NCBI GenBank assembly: GCA_037043015.1
Contig: CM073325.1
Coordinates: 8,473,001 to 8,537,000 of the forward strand
DNA length: 64,000 nt
Direction of reading: 5' to 3'
DNA from: Bryum argenteum
Lineage: Eukaryota > Streptophyta > Bryopsida > Bryales > Bryaceae
The notes under the pieces: generated by a model
The model's database searches: none
What the model was told of the DNA's origin: nothing
The model's input: only the letters and a program-made list of their open reading frames with translations
Shown: in pieces, positions 1 to 12,546 of the stretch
Numbering within the stretch: position 1 is the stretch's first letter
How the letters are laid out: every line of letters starts with the position of its first letter
Translations under genes and position numbers: made by a program

Positions 1-1300
1 TCAGCGTCTTGACCAGGTGTTTTCCGTTTCCTGCTACGCGATTCTCTCTTAGGTCTATCAGAATCCTCACTATCGGAGTCGGACTGTGACGACGAGATCG
101 ATGGCTCGAAGTTTCCAAATATCTCGGGGTGCGACCTGCTTTGCCTGAGCCTTTTTCTTGACTGGAGAAAAACACCAATGAACAACTCATCAGCATCACA
201 AAAATACGAAGTTACTTTACACTAATGATTGTCTACCTCTTGGATCTTGACTCCATTACAGCTTTCAGGATGAACCAGGCGGAATTTCAGATCTGCCTGT
301 CTACTGAATCGGCAATTTACATATCCAACAGTTGTAAAGTTACCTTATTCTGTTCGTCTCCAGCGTCTTGAACATGTTCATGGTCCTCTTGCTTCACATT
401 TCCAGCCATTAAATCTGCAATCAGAATTCAAATCTCGTGTCAAATTAATCTCTTATCACACTACAATTAATCGGACAATTTAACGATCACGCTCTCCAAT
501 CACTGATACGATAAGTGCTGATGCCCACTTTAAGAACAACTAGTCGTTCTTAAAATCGAAAAATTATGCTACATAAACTTCGAAACAGCACACGGAAGTT
601 CCCGACTAGGATCATTAAACGGCACAGTTCAAGAGCACAATTCTAAGAAATCCTCCTGATAGAATCCACAATTTTAGCGCGAACAATAATTCCTTCTAAG
701 AAATTAATGGCTAACTATGGCTTCAGCTTCTTAAAAATAACCTCACCAGATTTTTAAAAAGCAACACGCAAAAACTGAAAAATTTCTGCCGTCCGTAATC
801 TCACCTCCGAAGTTTCTCCAGACGTCTTTCTCAGAATTCAAATTATTAGTCCAAGAAGCCTCTTTAGCTTCAACATCGACCTCACTAACGACACCATCAC
901 TCTCGTGCGCAAGACAAAGATCGATCTGAGCATCACCGTTTCCACGCGTCGTAGTCACGTTCTGCTGCTCGACGTCAATACCGAACGGCGCACTGAACGC
1001 AGTTTGCAACGGCGTTTCCGGCACCTGCCACCTCGCAGGGTTGCTAGCCTGGCCACACAGCAAGCTCTGCCAATTGAACGTCGACGAAGCGAGCTGTCGC
1101 GACGTCGGCGAGAGTAAGTCCGAAGGCGAAAACAAAGTCAAGTCCGCACCATAGCCACCACCACTATTGCTATTAAGATTCCCCGTGTTTAACGTCAAAC
1201 CTCCTCGCCCTACCTCCGTCGCCGCCCTGCCATTTCCTCCTTCCCAGCCCCCTGCTACTACCTCCTGCTGCTGCTGCTGCAAAGTGCTCTGATAACTCAT
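1..1300 (-). CDS. Unidentified, probably nuclear protein; 5' part of gene, three exons seen, cut by window edge
   Basis: Three exons join in frame with GT-AG introns: 1300-805, 414-344 and 161-1, and the frame is still open at the left edge. The start is set at Met 1300 (MSYQSTLQQQQQ), because an in-frame Met 36 bases upstream only adds a short basic stretch; either is possible. The visible protein has a poly-Gln stretch near residue 10, a Gly/Ser/Asn-rich part, a Ser/Pro segment (SPSDLLSPTSRQ), an acidic segment, and then in exon 3 an Arg/Ser-rich part, a Ser-Asp cluster (SQSDSDSEDSD) and a basic run (KRESRSRKRK) that could be a nuclear signal or the start of a DNA-binding basic region. I do not recognise the family. 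A transcription factor or chromatin protein would fit this composition, but the diagnostic domain would lie outside the window. Confidence 0.6.
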
Positions 1301-4300
1301 TTTCGAGCGCAACACAACATTCCGCAGCAACGCCAAAGCATCGATTCGGTTGTTGCCTTGAGCTCTACCTATCGAGTACGAATGCTTAATAGTGCGCGGA
1401 AGTCGGGAGGCGAGTAGTAACTTACGGTGCGGGTGCCGGTCTTTTGGCGGGGTCCCACCGGCTGGGTGGGTTGGTTAAAAGTCGTGGCCACACCCCGTGA
1501 TGTGACATCACCATGACCGAAGAAGTGTCTGTATTTGTTACGTGAGCACTCCCCCTCTTTCGACTCCCCCTCTCTCGGTGAGGATGACCGACCATTTAAG
1601 AATTTTAGCATGTATTTTGGGATGTAAGAGGAGATGTCATTTTCATATTGCAAGGAGAAGAACAAATTTAAACTTATATCAAGGACCAATGGAATAGAGA
1701 GTTTGTTCAAAATTGACTTCGTCTTGTACATATGCGTAAGTAGTGTTAGAGCCTGGCCACCCTTGCTCTCATTATAGCAACTAGAAAACAGTCGCTTTTG
1801 TGCGCTTTCTAGAATTGAGAGCTATGAATATTTTTACAACCGTACCCATACTCATAATATATGAGTTTCCATAATGAATTCCTCATTGTTTCCACCCGCT
1901 CCCCGTGCATGTGTTCCCAAGTGCTTGTCTTTTTCACTTGGTTTGTGGTAGTGGCTTCTTATTATGATGTCACAAACAACTATCAAAAGGTGAATAGCGT
2001 TTTGTGCTTGAACGGTGTTCCTCATTCCTTAAGACAAACACGCCATAATGTTGCAAAAATGCTTATTTAAATATTTCAATTAATGTTTCCAAAGTTATAA
2101 TCATTTAATCAATTTTACTGCATGGCTCCTAACCAATACATCACTTCTACAAGCTTTGTTCTCTTTATTACGTACGCAAAAAATCTTATTAATACATCAA
2201 TAATTAAGTACATAGCTAGTTTGTTGCTCATATCCAAAATGAAGGAAGTTCTAAGATAGTAGCAAATGTGAATTCACACAGGAACACGTCATGCATGAGT
2301 TGATTGACGCTGTTTAGTACAAAGACTTGGTCGAGATGACAGACCCCAATGAATAAAGAATGTATCAGTTTGTTTACAAAAGAAAATAGAAAATGAGTTA
2401 TCAAAAGTAGATGCCTACTCATATGAAAATTATTTTTCTATCATACTATAATGCAAGAAGATTTTTTTCCCCATAACTTGGGGTGTGCAGGATGAATATT
2501 AGAATTTGTTCCCACGAGGAGACGAGTTGGTTCATTCAAACTCGTGTCCGAAAATTCGCAAACTTTTGCTTGAGTGGGAGGATAAAATGCTGCAATACTG
2601 TATTAGAAATTATTCATTTCTGCAGGATGTTGATATTTTTTATTTGTAAAAAGAAGAAGAGAGATAGCAAACCTGTTTGAATGGGTTTCCATGACGAATG
2701 AGATTTTGGGATTTGTGTCCATGTGCAATATGTGTATGAATTGTACGGCGGGTTTTGGGGTTCAAAAGATTCCCAACAGTAACTTCAAGATTATATTGAA
2801 CTTCTTCATAAATTCTCTGAGAAAATAAAACAGTGTGAATGTATCTTATTCAATGAGAAGATTCTCGAGTGCAACTCTTTCTTTTTCTTTTTTTTTCACT
2901 GAGCTCTTCAAATAGTGATGAAGAGATGGAATTCACCAAATTGGAATATTCCTTTGAAAACCCCGGGTTCCGCCAACACCTTTAATTGCTCAATATTAGG
3001 TGATGCCAATCAGTCGTCATTCTCACTTAGTGGTTTATCACATGTGAAAACTAAGGTTTGGTGGAGAATGTAAGAGCATTGCCTTTGCACGACTTGACAA
3101 AGCGGCATGCCAACAACACTTGCAGTGAGCACCTCTGTTTTCTCCCCCCAACACGACTGCAAAAACTCACGTCATTTTCCCCTTACATGCCAACCAACTG
3201 GCTTGGTCTCGTCAAATTCACCTCACTTACTTGTCGTGAGTTCTCGCTCTCCCTTCCATGTAACAACAAGACAACAAGCCCTTGTTTGCCCCATTGGACA
3301 TGAAAATCGTCGCTTTCGTAAACAACTTTCTCGCTCATTGAACAAAAGTTCGAGAAGTTCGAGAAGTCGTCGCTTGGAGAGAGCTTGTTTGTGGGCAGCG
3401 TCGCAGAGGATTCTTGTAAACCACTCCGGACACCTCAAAGCTTAGGGAAAAGCTCTCGCCATCTGCGGGTTTGAAGGAGACCATAAGCGATACTACTCCT
3501 ACTTCAATTGATGGTGACAATGACTTTGTTGTACTTACAAATTTAGTGCACATCCGAGTTGCATGATCACACTTCCAAGTCCGGATTAAAACGCATGGCC
3601 ATCAATAGACAGGAGTCACACAATAAAGTGGACAAGTAAGGATCATGCTTTCAAATTCTAGCAGCATCCAAGAAATTATTCGGAAACAAACCGAGAACCT
3701 TCGGAATGAGCTGAGCCCATTACATTCCAGCCGCCAAGGAATGAGACAAGCACTGTACATGGAATCTCCTGCTGACACGTGGCAACACCATGGGAATGTA
3801 AGTTTTTAGAAGGTAAAATTTGATTAAGGAAAAAGGTGCTTTTGTTCTCCGTGGACTCTGCAGTCAACACTTAGACCCATGTTTTTTATGAGAGATTTTT
3901 GCCACTTAGAGAATGGTCAATGGAGTATTTCTACTTTAGGTTTTTTTAATTTTATGAATGAGTGTATCAATAGGAGCAGATAATGAACCTTCGACCTAGT
4001 TCGTGTCTCAAGTGCACAGAAACTTTCTTTGGTAGCCTCCAAATTTGAACCAGATTTGTTTTAGTGTGTTGGTTCTATTTACTATAAGTGGTGTAAGAGC
4101 TACACTGAATAGGTAGACTGGTGTTAGATGAAGATTAGTGTTAGATGCGTAGTTACACCGATACACTATTTGTCAACTGATATTAGATAGGGTTTTGTAT
4201 AAGGGCTTGCTCACGCTCTCTAACTTGGCCTCTTTCAAGTTGGAAGCTTGCTTTGACACTCATCAGTAATCTGAAATTCTAGCTATTTTGAAGATGCACT

Positions 4301-4389
4301 TATGAGAAGCTCAAGATTTGTATTAGATTTCTGCAGAGCAGCTTCGAAAGGAATGTTATGTTTTTCATGTTTGTGATAAGGTGTGCCTT
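1301..4389. other. 5' flank of the left-edge gene and intergenic DNA
   Basis: No gene is supported here. The first few hundred bases are the promoter and leader side of the minus-strand gene: 1480-1580 is rich in C and T with a short imperfect palindrome around GTGATGTGACATCAC. The rest is AT-rich, and its open frames are short, unlike known proteins and of random composition. Confidence 0.5.
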
Positions 4390-5130
4390 CTTCAAGACTA
4401 ATCGGCCTTGCAAAAAATTGGACTATAAATGACTTGGTCTATTCCGTATTAAAGAGCAAATGAATCCAGTTGCGGATCGATTAGAGTTATTTGCATCCGA
4501 AAAGGTACATCTAGTTTTCCATATCTCTCTTTTGAAAAATGTAAAGAGTTTATTATCTTGGGACGATTACAACTAACTCCAACTCCCATTGAAGTAGAAA
4601 ATTACAATGAGCATGAAGTGGAGGAGGTTCTTGATTCGCGACGAAGAAGGCGGAAGTCATAGTATCTTATCCCTGACGAGGATATGACATCAACAAACGA
4701 ACGTGGGAGCTAGCGGCAAATTTGGCAAATGTGCCACTAGAATTACAAGAATTTCATCAATGATATCCTAAAAAAGCCAAAACCATAGACTCGTGCCGAA
4801 TATTCAACTTTTCTCTGGTTTTAAAGCTGATCGTATTTTACGCTTCTCGGAGACCTTGAAGCTATAAAGGGAGGTTTTAGAAGGTCTTAGGTCATGGAAG
4901 GTTTTAGAGAACCTTTTCCTCTTCCTTTTCTTTTAGTTATATATACGAGTTGAGGTAGTGAGTAACCATAGTCGCCAACACATCTCTTGAGGTTCTATTT
5001 CACGCCCTTGGTGTTCTTGTACTCTTTTTGTTAATTAGGGTCCTCTCTGGTTATATTCCATAGTATCTCTTCTAGTTCCACTGGTCCTATAAAAATACAT
5101 GTCCACCTCTATTTGGTCCCCAATTTTGAG
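4390..5130 (+). mobile_element. Ty3/Gypsy retrotransposon fossil: 3' end of pol with chromodomain, plus probable LTR remnant
   Basis: Plus-strand translation between about 4400 and 4790 gives the end of a Gypsy integrase and chromodomain: a HLVFHISLL segment, then YNEHEVEEVLDSR, then the RTWELAANLANV type of ending. After that comes a stretch with a TATA-like box near 4937 and a T-rich end near 5030, the sort of sequence found in an LTR. The element is old and broken, only its last part remains, and no second LTR or target duplication was found. The boundaries are approximate. Confidence 0.6.
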
Positions 5131-6095
5131 CTTCCATTTCTGAGGCTCCGATAAAGCTGTTGATGTGTTTGAAGTGGTGTTCACCTTATCACACCCTATA
5201 GAATAGCCATGTCTTCGAATCCAAATGGAAATTGCAAAAAGATTGACTCCTCTTTAATTATTTTTTCAAAATAGGGATAAAGCCAACTTCTTGAATATTG
5301 GTTGTTAAAAATAGTTGGTTGTCACTATTGTAAAAAGACATGACCATTGTTGTGTTCTGTGTGATTTCAAGACACAAACCATGAAAGACATGATCATGTT
5401 GTGTTTTGAGTGTCTTCTAGGTAGGCACAAACTACCTTTCATTGTGTGTATATCAAAAGCCCTTGACTCAAGTGAAGTTCTGTAAGCGGCTCCAATCCTC
5501 CTACAAACTCATTTGATTTTCCCAAAGCCTTGTCTTTATACGTGAAATACCATATTCGCTTGGTCTGGAATTGTTTAACATCTAAGAAGAAAGTAAGTAT
5601 TAAATGCCTAAAAGGATTGTGGTCGAAAGAAATTTTTGCGTGCAAATTCTCCATCGCTTGTGTATGTGATAGTTGGGTTCCATGCTCTTGGCAAAGTTCA
5701 AAAACTAGAGTCAAGACTTTAATTAGAAGCTAAGCATAGTCGATGGCGCCAAGGAGGTCAAATCTATAGCTCTTCCCGCCGAATGATCCGGAAAAACCAA
5801 TGGCTAGTTCATTATCAGCCGATGGATTTCGCACACTAGCCGGTCCATTCATGAAACCACAGGCTAAAAACGGATGAAAATTACATATAAATTTCTATTC
5901 TCAGTATAAAAAAATAAGGTAACTGCCTGAAAAAATCTGTGAAAAACCGATTGTGTGTGAGAAGTGCCGGTTATTAGAAGTCAAAAAACTTCCCGAACCC
6001 TGTTCCCGCCCATTCGGAACCATCTCATTTAGAATTTAAAAGGAGAGGTTCAGTAAGTCACCAGTTCACTTCTCTTTGGTAGCTTTTAAATTAAC
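5131..6095. other. Intergenic DNA with a small tandem duplication; promoter side of the protease gene
   Basis: Around 5335-5430 a stretch of about 50 bases (AAGACATGA ... TTGTGTT ... CACAAAC) occurs twice in tandem with differences. The last 200 bases lead into the protease gene. An A-rich run lies near 5905 and a TTTAAAAGG sequence at about 6036 could serve as a TATA element about 60 bases before the ATG. No gene is supported. Confidence 0.45.
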
Positions 6096-9052
6096 ATGGC
6101 GGAGCAAGTGCACAAACAGCAGCAGTATTACCGGAATTTCATGGCTATGGCGACGGAGCTCAAGCGATTTGGGCACACACTCTTACACCCTCGGCGCTTG
6201 ACGATCATCCTCTTGGTCATAATCTTCGTACTCTACATAGTTCTCTTCTTTTCACGCACTTCTCATATCCATACACAGCCGTGGATGATGGAAGAGACGC
6301 CCGAGGAGGTCACCGCCGTGGTATTCGCTTTGCATCCCAAGTACCCGCTTCCTCCTCGCGGATCTGATAAAGTTCGACGAATTCTCCTTGAGAGAGACAT
6401 CAAGCGGCTCGACAGGATTGGAAATTCATCTGTGAACGATTTGGGTAACAATAAACTCATGGTCAAGATTCCAGCTGAAGGAAACGTGTATCCTGACGGG
6501 TGAGATTTGATGACGTGCTTGAATTCTTAATAGTTCGAAAGGATTGTACGTAAATGAGTTTGTTAACGATAAGCTCATGGTCGGGGAAATGTTCGCCCTG
6601 ACGCGTAAGATCCCCTAGCGAATTAACTGTAGTGTGTGCCTAATAATTAAATATGTGTGCAGGTTGTATTACGTGAAACTGATTGTTGGAAGGCCCGGCA
6701 AGACGTACTATCTTGATATGGACACAGGTAGCGATGTAACATGGCTGCAATGTGATGCGCCGTGCCGAAGTTGTGGCAGAGTAAGTCACAATCCGACGGT
6801 GATATTTGATCCGTCTTGTAGTGCGCATTTGATAGAGACTGAAGGATTTTTGATGATCCAGGGACCGCATGAGCTTTACAAACCGAAGAGAGTATCCGTG
6901 CTAAGTTGTCGCCATCCTCTGTGTGCGGAGTTCCAAGGAGAGGGGAGTTACGAGTGTGAAGAAAATGAGAAAGGGGTGTGGACTCACTGTTTCTACGATC
7001 GGGACTATGCTGATGGAAGCTCTACCATGGGCATCGCCACGCACGACTTCATCAATCTTCCTCTTAGCAATGGCGATTTTATGGAGACCATAGCTATGAT
7101 CGGGTATTTGCACTAACACGCTGTCAATTACTTATTAGTAACCGTGATTGCTCCATGATGCACGAAGTGCTGCGGAATTTAATATGTCAGTTGCAGTTGA
7201 GCTGAATTTAAGTAAGGAAGACTCTTAAATGGTTGTCCGCGAAATTCCTCTGCTGAATGAATCATCTCCCATACGTGTTAAACTGTAAAGTCTAGAATGC
7301 TTGATTCATCTGAGAGGAAGACCAAAGGTAATAACGCAGTTTGAATGACGTCAGGTGCGGTTACGATCAGCAAGGGGTTTTCTTAAGAGATCCGGTTCGC
7401 ACAGATGGTGTCATGGGATTGCGACATTCAAAGGCGGCTCTGCCCTCGCAGCTGGCGCAGAAGGGAATCGTGAGAAATGTGATGGGTCATTGTCTAGGCT
7501 ATAATAATGGTCAGTTGTTGTTTGGAGACGAGTTGATACCTTCGAGGGGCATGACATGGAACCACATGATGCAATTGTACAGTACACTCTCATAAAACCT
7601 GACATCAACCCACATTTGCAATTGCACATTCAGTATCTTCCAAATGTAAATGAGCGAGTTTAGTTAATGAAAATGATTCAAGTTCACTTCGGAGCCCCGA
7701 AATTTTGACGATGCCTTCGCGATGGATTCAGGAATGGTTTCTACCAAGCACGTCTGCGCAGCATAAATTACGGAACTGATGAGGTGATACGCATGGAGCC
7801 AGGGGGGTCTGAATCATTATCTACCTTGACGTTTGATAGCGGGACCTCCTTCACATACTTCCTCCCAGAAATCTATAATGCTGTTCTTTCAGCTGTAAGT
7901 TACTATATTCATTTCTGTCACTTACACTAATATCCATGTGTGCGCGGCGGATGAGCAAGTCCTAAAGTGCTTGTTATGTTTGACGCGCAGGTGCAAGGCA
8001 GTGTAGCGGTTTCGAGTCTTGTGAGAGAATTGAGAGACACCACTTTGCCCTTCTGCTGGGGTGGCGAATTGATGTTTGAGTAAGCCACATTTTCCCTCAT
8101 GCTGTGATGCAATTCATTGATGGAATGCCTAATTTGACCAAGTAAATCTCAGTAATTTCATGGAGAGGATTGCGTGGACAAATGTTCTCTTGGAGTAGAG
8201 TTGCTGCAACTGATGGAAGTTGTTCATGGAATGGTCTCGAGCAGGACTGTCGCTGATGCACAGCAATATTTCAAGTCGTTTTTCTTAAATTTCGGTGGCA
8301 CCAGGATAATGGAACTCACTCCTGAAAATTATCTCATTGCTTCGGTAAGCAAGCATTAATTTCTCTGCTTTGTTCATCTGACCCACATTCGGTACCAAGT
8401 TAGCACCGCATTTTATAAAGTAAGATAGCACCATAATAGGTCTTATACCGTTGCGTGCCCATATGATCAATTAAGAACACTTCCATACCAGAGGAACTTG
8501 CTTACTAAGGACATGGAATGTCCTAACAGAAAGTAAGTTCCATGATACCTTGTCATTTAAGTAGAGTTTTCAAGTGCAGTAACGTGCTGGAAAGTACGGC
8601 TAAGTGGCGTCCGTATTCTAGTTTCAGCTGGTAGGAAATTGAGGAATATAGTAGAGTTGTTTCCAAGATTCATATTCTCTGCTTCAGTACATTTCTGGTG
8701 ACAGCTAATGCATACATCATGCCATGAATACAGAAGAAAGGGAACGTGTGCCTCGGCATTCTGAATGCACAAGGGGGGAGTGCGAACGTGTTGAACATCC
8801 TTGGTGGTACGAGTTTCTAGTCTCCACCCACTTCATGTTTTGTTAAGTAACTTCTACAGATCGAAGAAATTGAGTAGTACTGCAGTTCATTTGACCGAGT
8901 GGTCGTTGCTGATATCAAGTGTTGAATGGTGAGATGCAGACATATCTATGCGGGGCTACCTTGTTGTGTACGATAGTGATCGAGGACGGATAGGGTGGGC
9001 TCGGAAGAACTGCGAGACCCCGTCCGACCGAATCGGAGACTTACAATATTAA
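6096..9052 (+). CDS. Membrane-anchored A1-family aspartic protease (nucellin-like), nine exons
   Basis: Exons inferred from frame and GT-AG sites are 6096-6499, 6663-6780, 6862-7103, 7355-7576, 7732-7894, 7991-8079, 8245-8344, 8734-8806 and 8940-9052, giving 507 residues. Residues 33-53 (TIILLVIIFVLYIVLFF) form one membrane segment after a basic N-terminus, so it is probably a type II membrane protein. The catalytic domain starts at VYPDGLYYVKL. The two active-site motifs are DTGS (Asp155) and FDSGTS (Asp364). The flap YADGSS, GCGYDQQG, KGNVCLGILN and the closing RGRIGWARKNC are all typical of plant nucellin-like and Asp1-like proteases. The domain order resembles the APCB1/Asp1 type; the exact orthologue cannot be fixed by eye. 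The family hydrolyses peptide bonds with the paired aspartates. All introns keep the frame, so the gene looks functional. The 81-base intron 6781-6861 has no stop and could be retained. Confidence 0.88.
6500..6662 (+). repeat. Diverged duplicate of the end of exon 1 inside intron 1 of the protease gene
   Basis: About 6535-6612 resembles the last 90 bases of exon 1 (about 6412-6510). Both run from AGGATTG through TTAACGAT/GTGAACGAT, AAGCTCATGGTC/AAACTCATGGTC and CCTGACG to a GTAAGATC/GTGAGATT donor-like end. The intron copy is no longer an open frame. It is a small tandem duplication whose second copy became intronic. Confidence 0.55.
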
Positions 9053-9441
9053 GGTTTCACAGCCTCGTTCAGGTGCACAGCTTTGGGGACACTTTATTCT
9101 GTGATGCTTTTTATCAGTTTATCAATAATCTTCGGCTATTTCCTGTTATAGTTTCGTGGGTTATCATATGATAAGGTCTCAACCGCATAAAATTATCCTA
9201 CACTCAGTTGTTTGTTCACTTCTGTTTGGAGACAAGAACAACATTATAGTGATCAAACAAAATGACTCGGACTGATGAATGAACACTACTGCACCGAACT
9301 TCCATGTTTCTACAAGAATGATAAGATAAATGTAACAAAAAAGCATCATATGTTACAAACTCAATCCATACGAAGATATACAAACGCTCTAATCGAACAA
9401 GCCACACGGCCTACACAAACTGCAGGTGTTGAAAGCATTTT
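9053..9441. other. Space between two converging genes
   Basis: This holds the 3' untranslated parts of the protease gene (plus) and the PsbP-domain gene (minus), whose ends face each other. Nothing else is seen. Confidence 0.5.
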
Positions 9442-11344
9442 CTAAGCGGAGAAGGACTTCAAAATGGTCTTCAGCAAATCCTCGGATGCGGCCCATTGCT
9501 TATCGCTTGCGCTCACGACACACAAGAGAACCACGTTTCCTCTGGCTGTTGCAGTTGCTAAGTTGTGTGAGCCTGTCTTCGCAAATGGCGTGTCCAGTTG
9601 GTAGCTGTAATACTGCACTCCAATACAAACAAGGTAAGCTTAGATGGATCTTGACAGCAAATCCAGCGGAATCCACTCAATTAATAAGGGTTGATGAAAG
9701 TTTCATATATTAGGGTTTAGAAGATGTCTTGATTTATAATAACTCAAAAGGTGAACCAACAAAAAAAAGTGGGACCCTAAAATATCAACTAAATAGTGGC
9801 TATTAGCTCAAAGGGACCCTACAAAGCGGCAATTGCGCTCTCCAATTCGAACTGTGATAGAATTCTCTCTATACTCCTCTTTGAAGTAAAACAGGGCTGG
9901 TCCAAAATCTATGCATGTGACCGAGGATGTTGTATGAGCCTATGCAGGATATAAACCTACAATGTTCTATGAATATTAAGTAGATATGATATAAGACAGG
10001 TATTACTGTAAGAGCAGAGCTACTATCATTATCCCAAACGTGGAATTATAAGTTACAACTGAAGCAAACGCTACCAGAATTATAAGTCTCCGAAAGATAG
10101 CAGTGCAAGTCAGAAGGGGCAGATGATGTGCTTACAGTCAGGTCGCCTTTGTGGTCAACAGAAGTCTCCATGACTTCATCAGGATCGTAGCTGTTGCCCG
10201 TCACGAATGGGCCCAAAGCAGAGATGATCTTCTCCGGGTTGCCAATCTCCTCAATAGTGGCATTGGGCTTGTTGGTGAGACGAACCATGGGCGATGCCAC
10301 CACTTGCACTGTCCCTTCTTTAGCATTCTCGAACTTCACCTCCACCCACGGCTCTGCGCACTTGGGTTGGCAATAGTTCCCGGACAGAATGTTGGCTATC
10401 CTTACTTGCTTCCATGTGGGCGGCAAGATGAATTTATACGGCTCCACGTTCCCTGTCAACCGCAACCCCACTCCTCTTTAGCCTCCGCATATTCTAATGC
10501 ATTTTTTTCATTGCCAGATCTTCCCGTGTGCAACTGGAAGGAAGTGAGTGATTCTTCGCTCATCCTCAATATGAACATTCATAGTGTGTTAACCTAATCA
10601 CCGTGATGATCGTCAAAGTCGATGTTTCATGTCATGTATTCAACGTTCAACGTCCAAGATTCTCAGCTTACGATGTGAGGTATGTATTGCTGCATTTCAA
10701 GGTGCGCAACTTCTGTAACCGTTTCTCCTCAAAGCAATCTAGTGATTCTAACGCAAGGAGGACTGCAGCTTGAAACACGAGGAATTTGAATTCTATAGAA
10801 TTGACCTACATTCTTCTAAACCTTGATCCTGGCTGTGATGGTTCGTGTCCTCACTTAAAAGAGTAATCTTGATGCAAGCAACAGTAACAAACAGGATGAG
10901 GGCATTACTGACATGGAATTTGATTGCTGCGCAGAGGAACCCTAATTCATGTCAATCAATAATAAGATCACAATGGGGAAGAGATTACCGACCAGCTCGA
11001 AGCGCAGGAGTGTCCTGAGCTTTAGCCACGAATTGGACGAAATCGGAGTTGCCCTCTGCAGGAGGTAAGAATGTGCCCACTTCTACTTGCGTGTACGCTT
11101 CGGCAGGGCTGCTGCTCACGCCCAATTGCAATGCTAAGCTCGCGGCTGCTGCTCCACCAAGAAGAAGCTCTCGTCTGCCGACCACGGGCGAATCCTCTGA
11201 TTGAGCTGCAGCGCTGCATTGAATGGATGGGTAGCAGCAAGGAATGTGAGACGGGGATTGCGTCACTCGGCTGCTGCTGCTGCAGCTTGGCCACAGCAGC
11301 TTGCTGCTCAATGACGCCATCACGGGCGTTGCCATGGACTGCAT
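9442..11344 (-). CDS. PPD6: PsbP-domain protein of the thylakoid lumen, PPD6-like, three exons
   Basis: Exons 11344-10993, 10452-10136 and 9612-9442 join in frame to 279 residues. The N-terminus is rich in Ser and hydroxylated residues, as in a chloroplast transit peptide. It is followed by a twin-arginine signal (GRRELLLGGAAAASLALQLG) and an AxA-type cleavage site at SSPAEA, predicting Tat import into the thylakoid lumen. The mature part has the conserved run of this subfamily: TPALRAG, EPYKFILPPTWKQ, IANILSGNYCQPKCAEPW, VQVVASPMVRLTNKPNA, GPFVTGNSYD, then YYSYQLDTPFAKTGSHN and SASDKQW near the C-terminus. It lacks the features of true PsbP and best matches PPD6 as I remember it. The two Cys in CQPKC could form a redox-active pair. 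The first donor (GTCGGT) is weak but is the one that restores the conserved ALRAGNV junction. Its precise role is not known to me. Other PPD proteins act in photosystem or NDH assembly. Confidence 0.87.
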
Positions 11345-12124
11345 TGTGATGAAATTTGAAAGTAGGAGAGGGAGTGGGGATTCTGGAAATTAGTGACGAC
11401 TTGCTGTGAACATGATTGTTGGTTGTATTGAAGTTGGACAGTGAGCAATTCGAGAGACACGCAGTGAGACGCTTCCGCAGTCGCACACGCACGTCCACAG
11501 TTTGAATGGAATGGCAAAACATCATATCCACTTCTGACGTCCGGGCTGAGATCATGGCGTAGTCATGCTGGCTTATACCGGGTACCAATGGAGCATATCC
11601 CCTAAACAATTTTAACCCGGTGTCCTTTTCCAGTTTGATGGTGCATATAGTTTCAAGTCATGGCTAAATTGGGTTTGAAATATGACTTGCATAAGGAACT
11701 TGGAAAAAATATAGAAATATATAGATGTCCTAATACGAGCAAGTCATTGAATACAATGATATTTCTTTTTTTGATTTTATTTTTTTCCCATATGATCACT
11801 ATGAAAATTTGTAATCATAAGATCTTGTAGAGTACTAGTATGAGAAAATTTACAAAGTGAATTAAATTTTTATTGCATAGATTGTAAGACCTAAAAAAAG
11901 AATCACTTCAATAAAATTTAGGCATGTGATTTTGAGCAACCATTACGACTTCATCCAAAGTCAAAAACACAACCTCTCATGAAGATCGGGGTCACCTATT
12001 ATTTATCATAGAATGATTTGAGGTTTGCAATATTACTTGTGGGGCTTGCGATGCACAGAGGGACATGCAAACTAAATATTCACTATCAAAGATGGAAAAC
12101 ATTGATTAATTTGTGATTAAGTTG
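11345..12124. other. 5' flank of the PPD6-like gene and AT-rich intergenic DNA
   Basis: About 11345-11640 is the promoter and leader side of the minus-strand gene. After that the DNA is AT-rich with no supported gene. Confidence 0.45.
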
Positions 12125-12530
12125 TGAGTAAGGCCTTCCTCGTCCTGATAGGTGAGCTCTTTGTAGGTGTTCTTCAAAAACTACCCCTATCTTGGTTGCC
12201 TCATTGATGGTCCCCTTGCTTTTTAAGATTTATAGCATGTCCTCCGTTCCCTCGTTCCTAGTTCTTAGTCTTCACTTTTTATTACCCATTCTCCATTTTT
12301 TTGCTACTCGTTTCCTATCTCCAAACTCTTCTTTCGAGTTCTCATCCTTTGTTCCCCGTTTCCTGTACACCGTTCGTTGTCCCACAACTCCCCTTCTTCG
12401 TTTACATCATTTGTTCCTGGTTTCCATCCCCGTTCCTCATTCCCGGTTTCTACTTCCCATTCAATGTTCCCTTAATCTCATGTTTACTCCTTCTTTGCGA
12501 TCATTTTCATGATCGACATTCCTAGTCTCT
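12125..12530. repeat. Dispersed pyrimidine-rich repeat, copy 1
   Basis: The stretch from CCTCGTCC through GTGAGCTCTTT, TTCAAAAACTACCCC, TGATGGTCCCC and TGCTTTTTAAGATTT to TAGCATGTCCTCC recurs at about 40765-41220. Both copies then run into a long series of TTCC/GTTC words on a loose 10-20 base rhythm. It is not coding; the open frames in it only reflect the lack of purines. Confidence 0.7.
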
Positions 12531-12546
12531 TTGACTTCTTATCGTA

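Noticed and set aside
905-1117. Open frame of 70 codons on the plus strand
   Set aside because: Antisense shadow of exon 1 of the minus-strand gene, with Arg-rich composition from reversed codons.
11022-11609. Open frame of 195 codons on the minus strand overlapping the PPD6-like exon 1
   Set aside because: Runs in a different frame from the exon with the transit peptide and conserved PsbP sequence. No domain.
12192-12525. Leu/Phe/Pro-rich open frames
   Set aside because: Product of the pyrimidine-rich repeat, which recurs at 40.8 kb.
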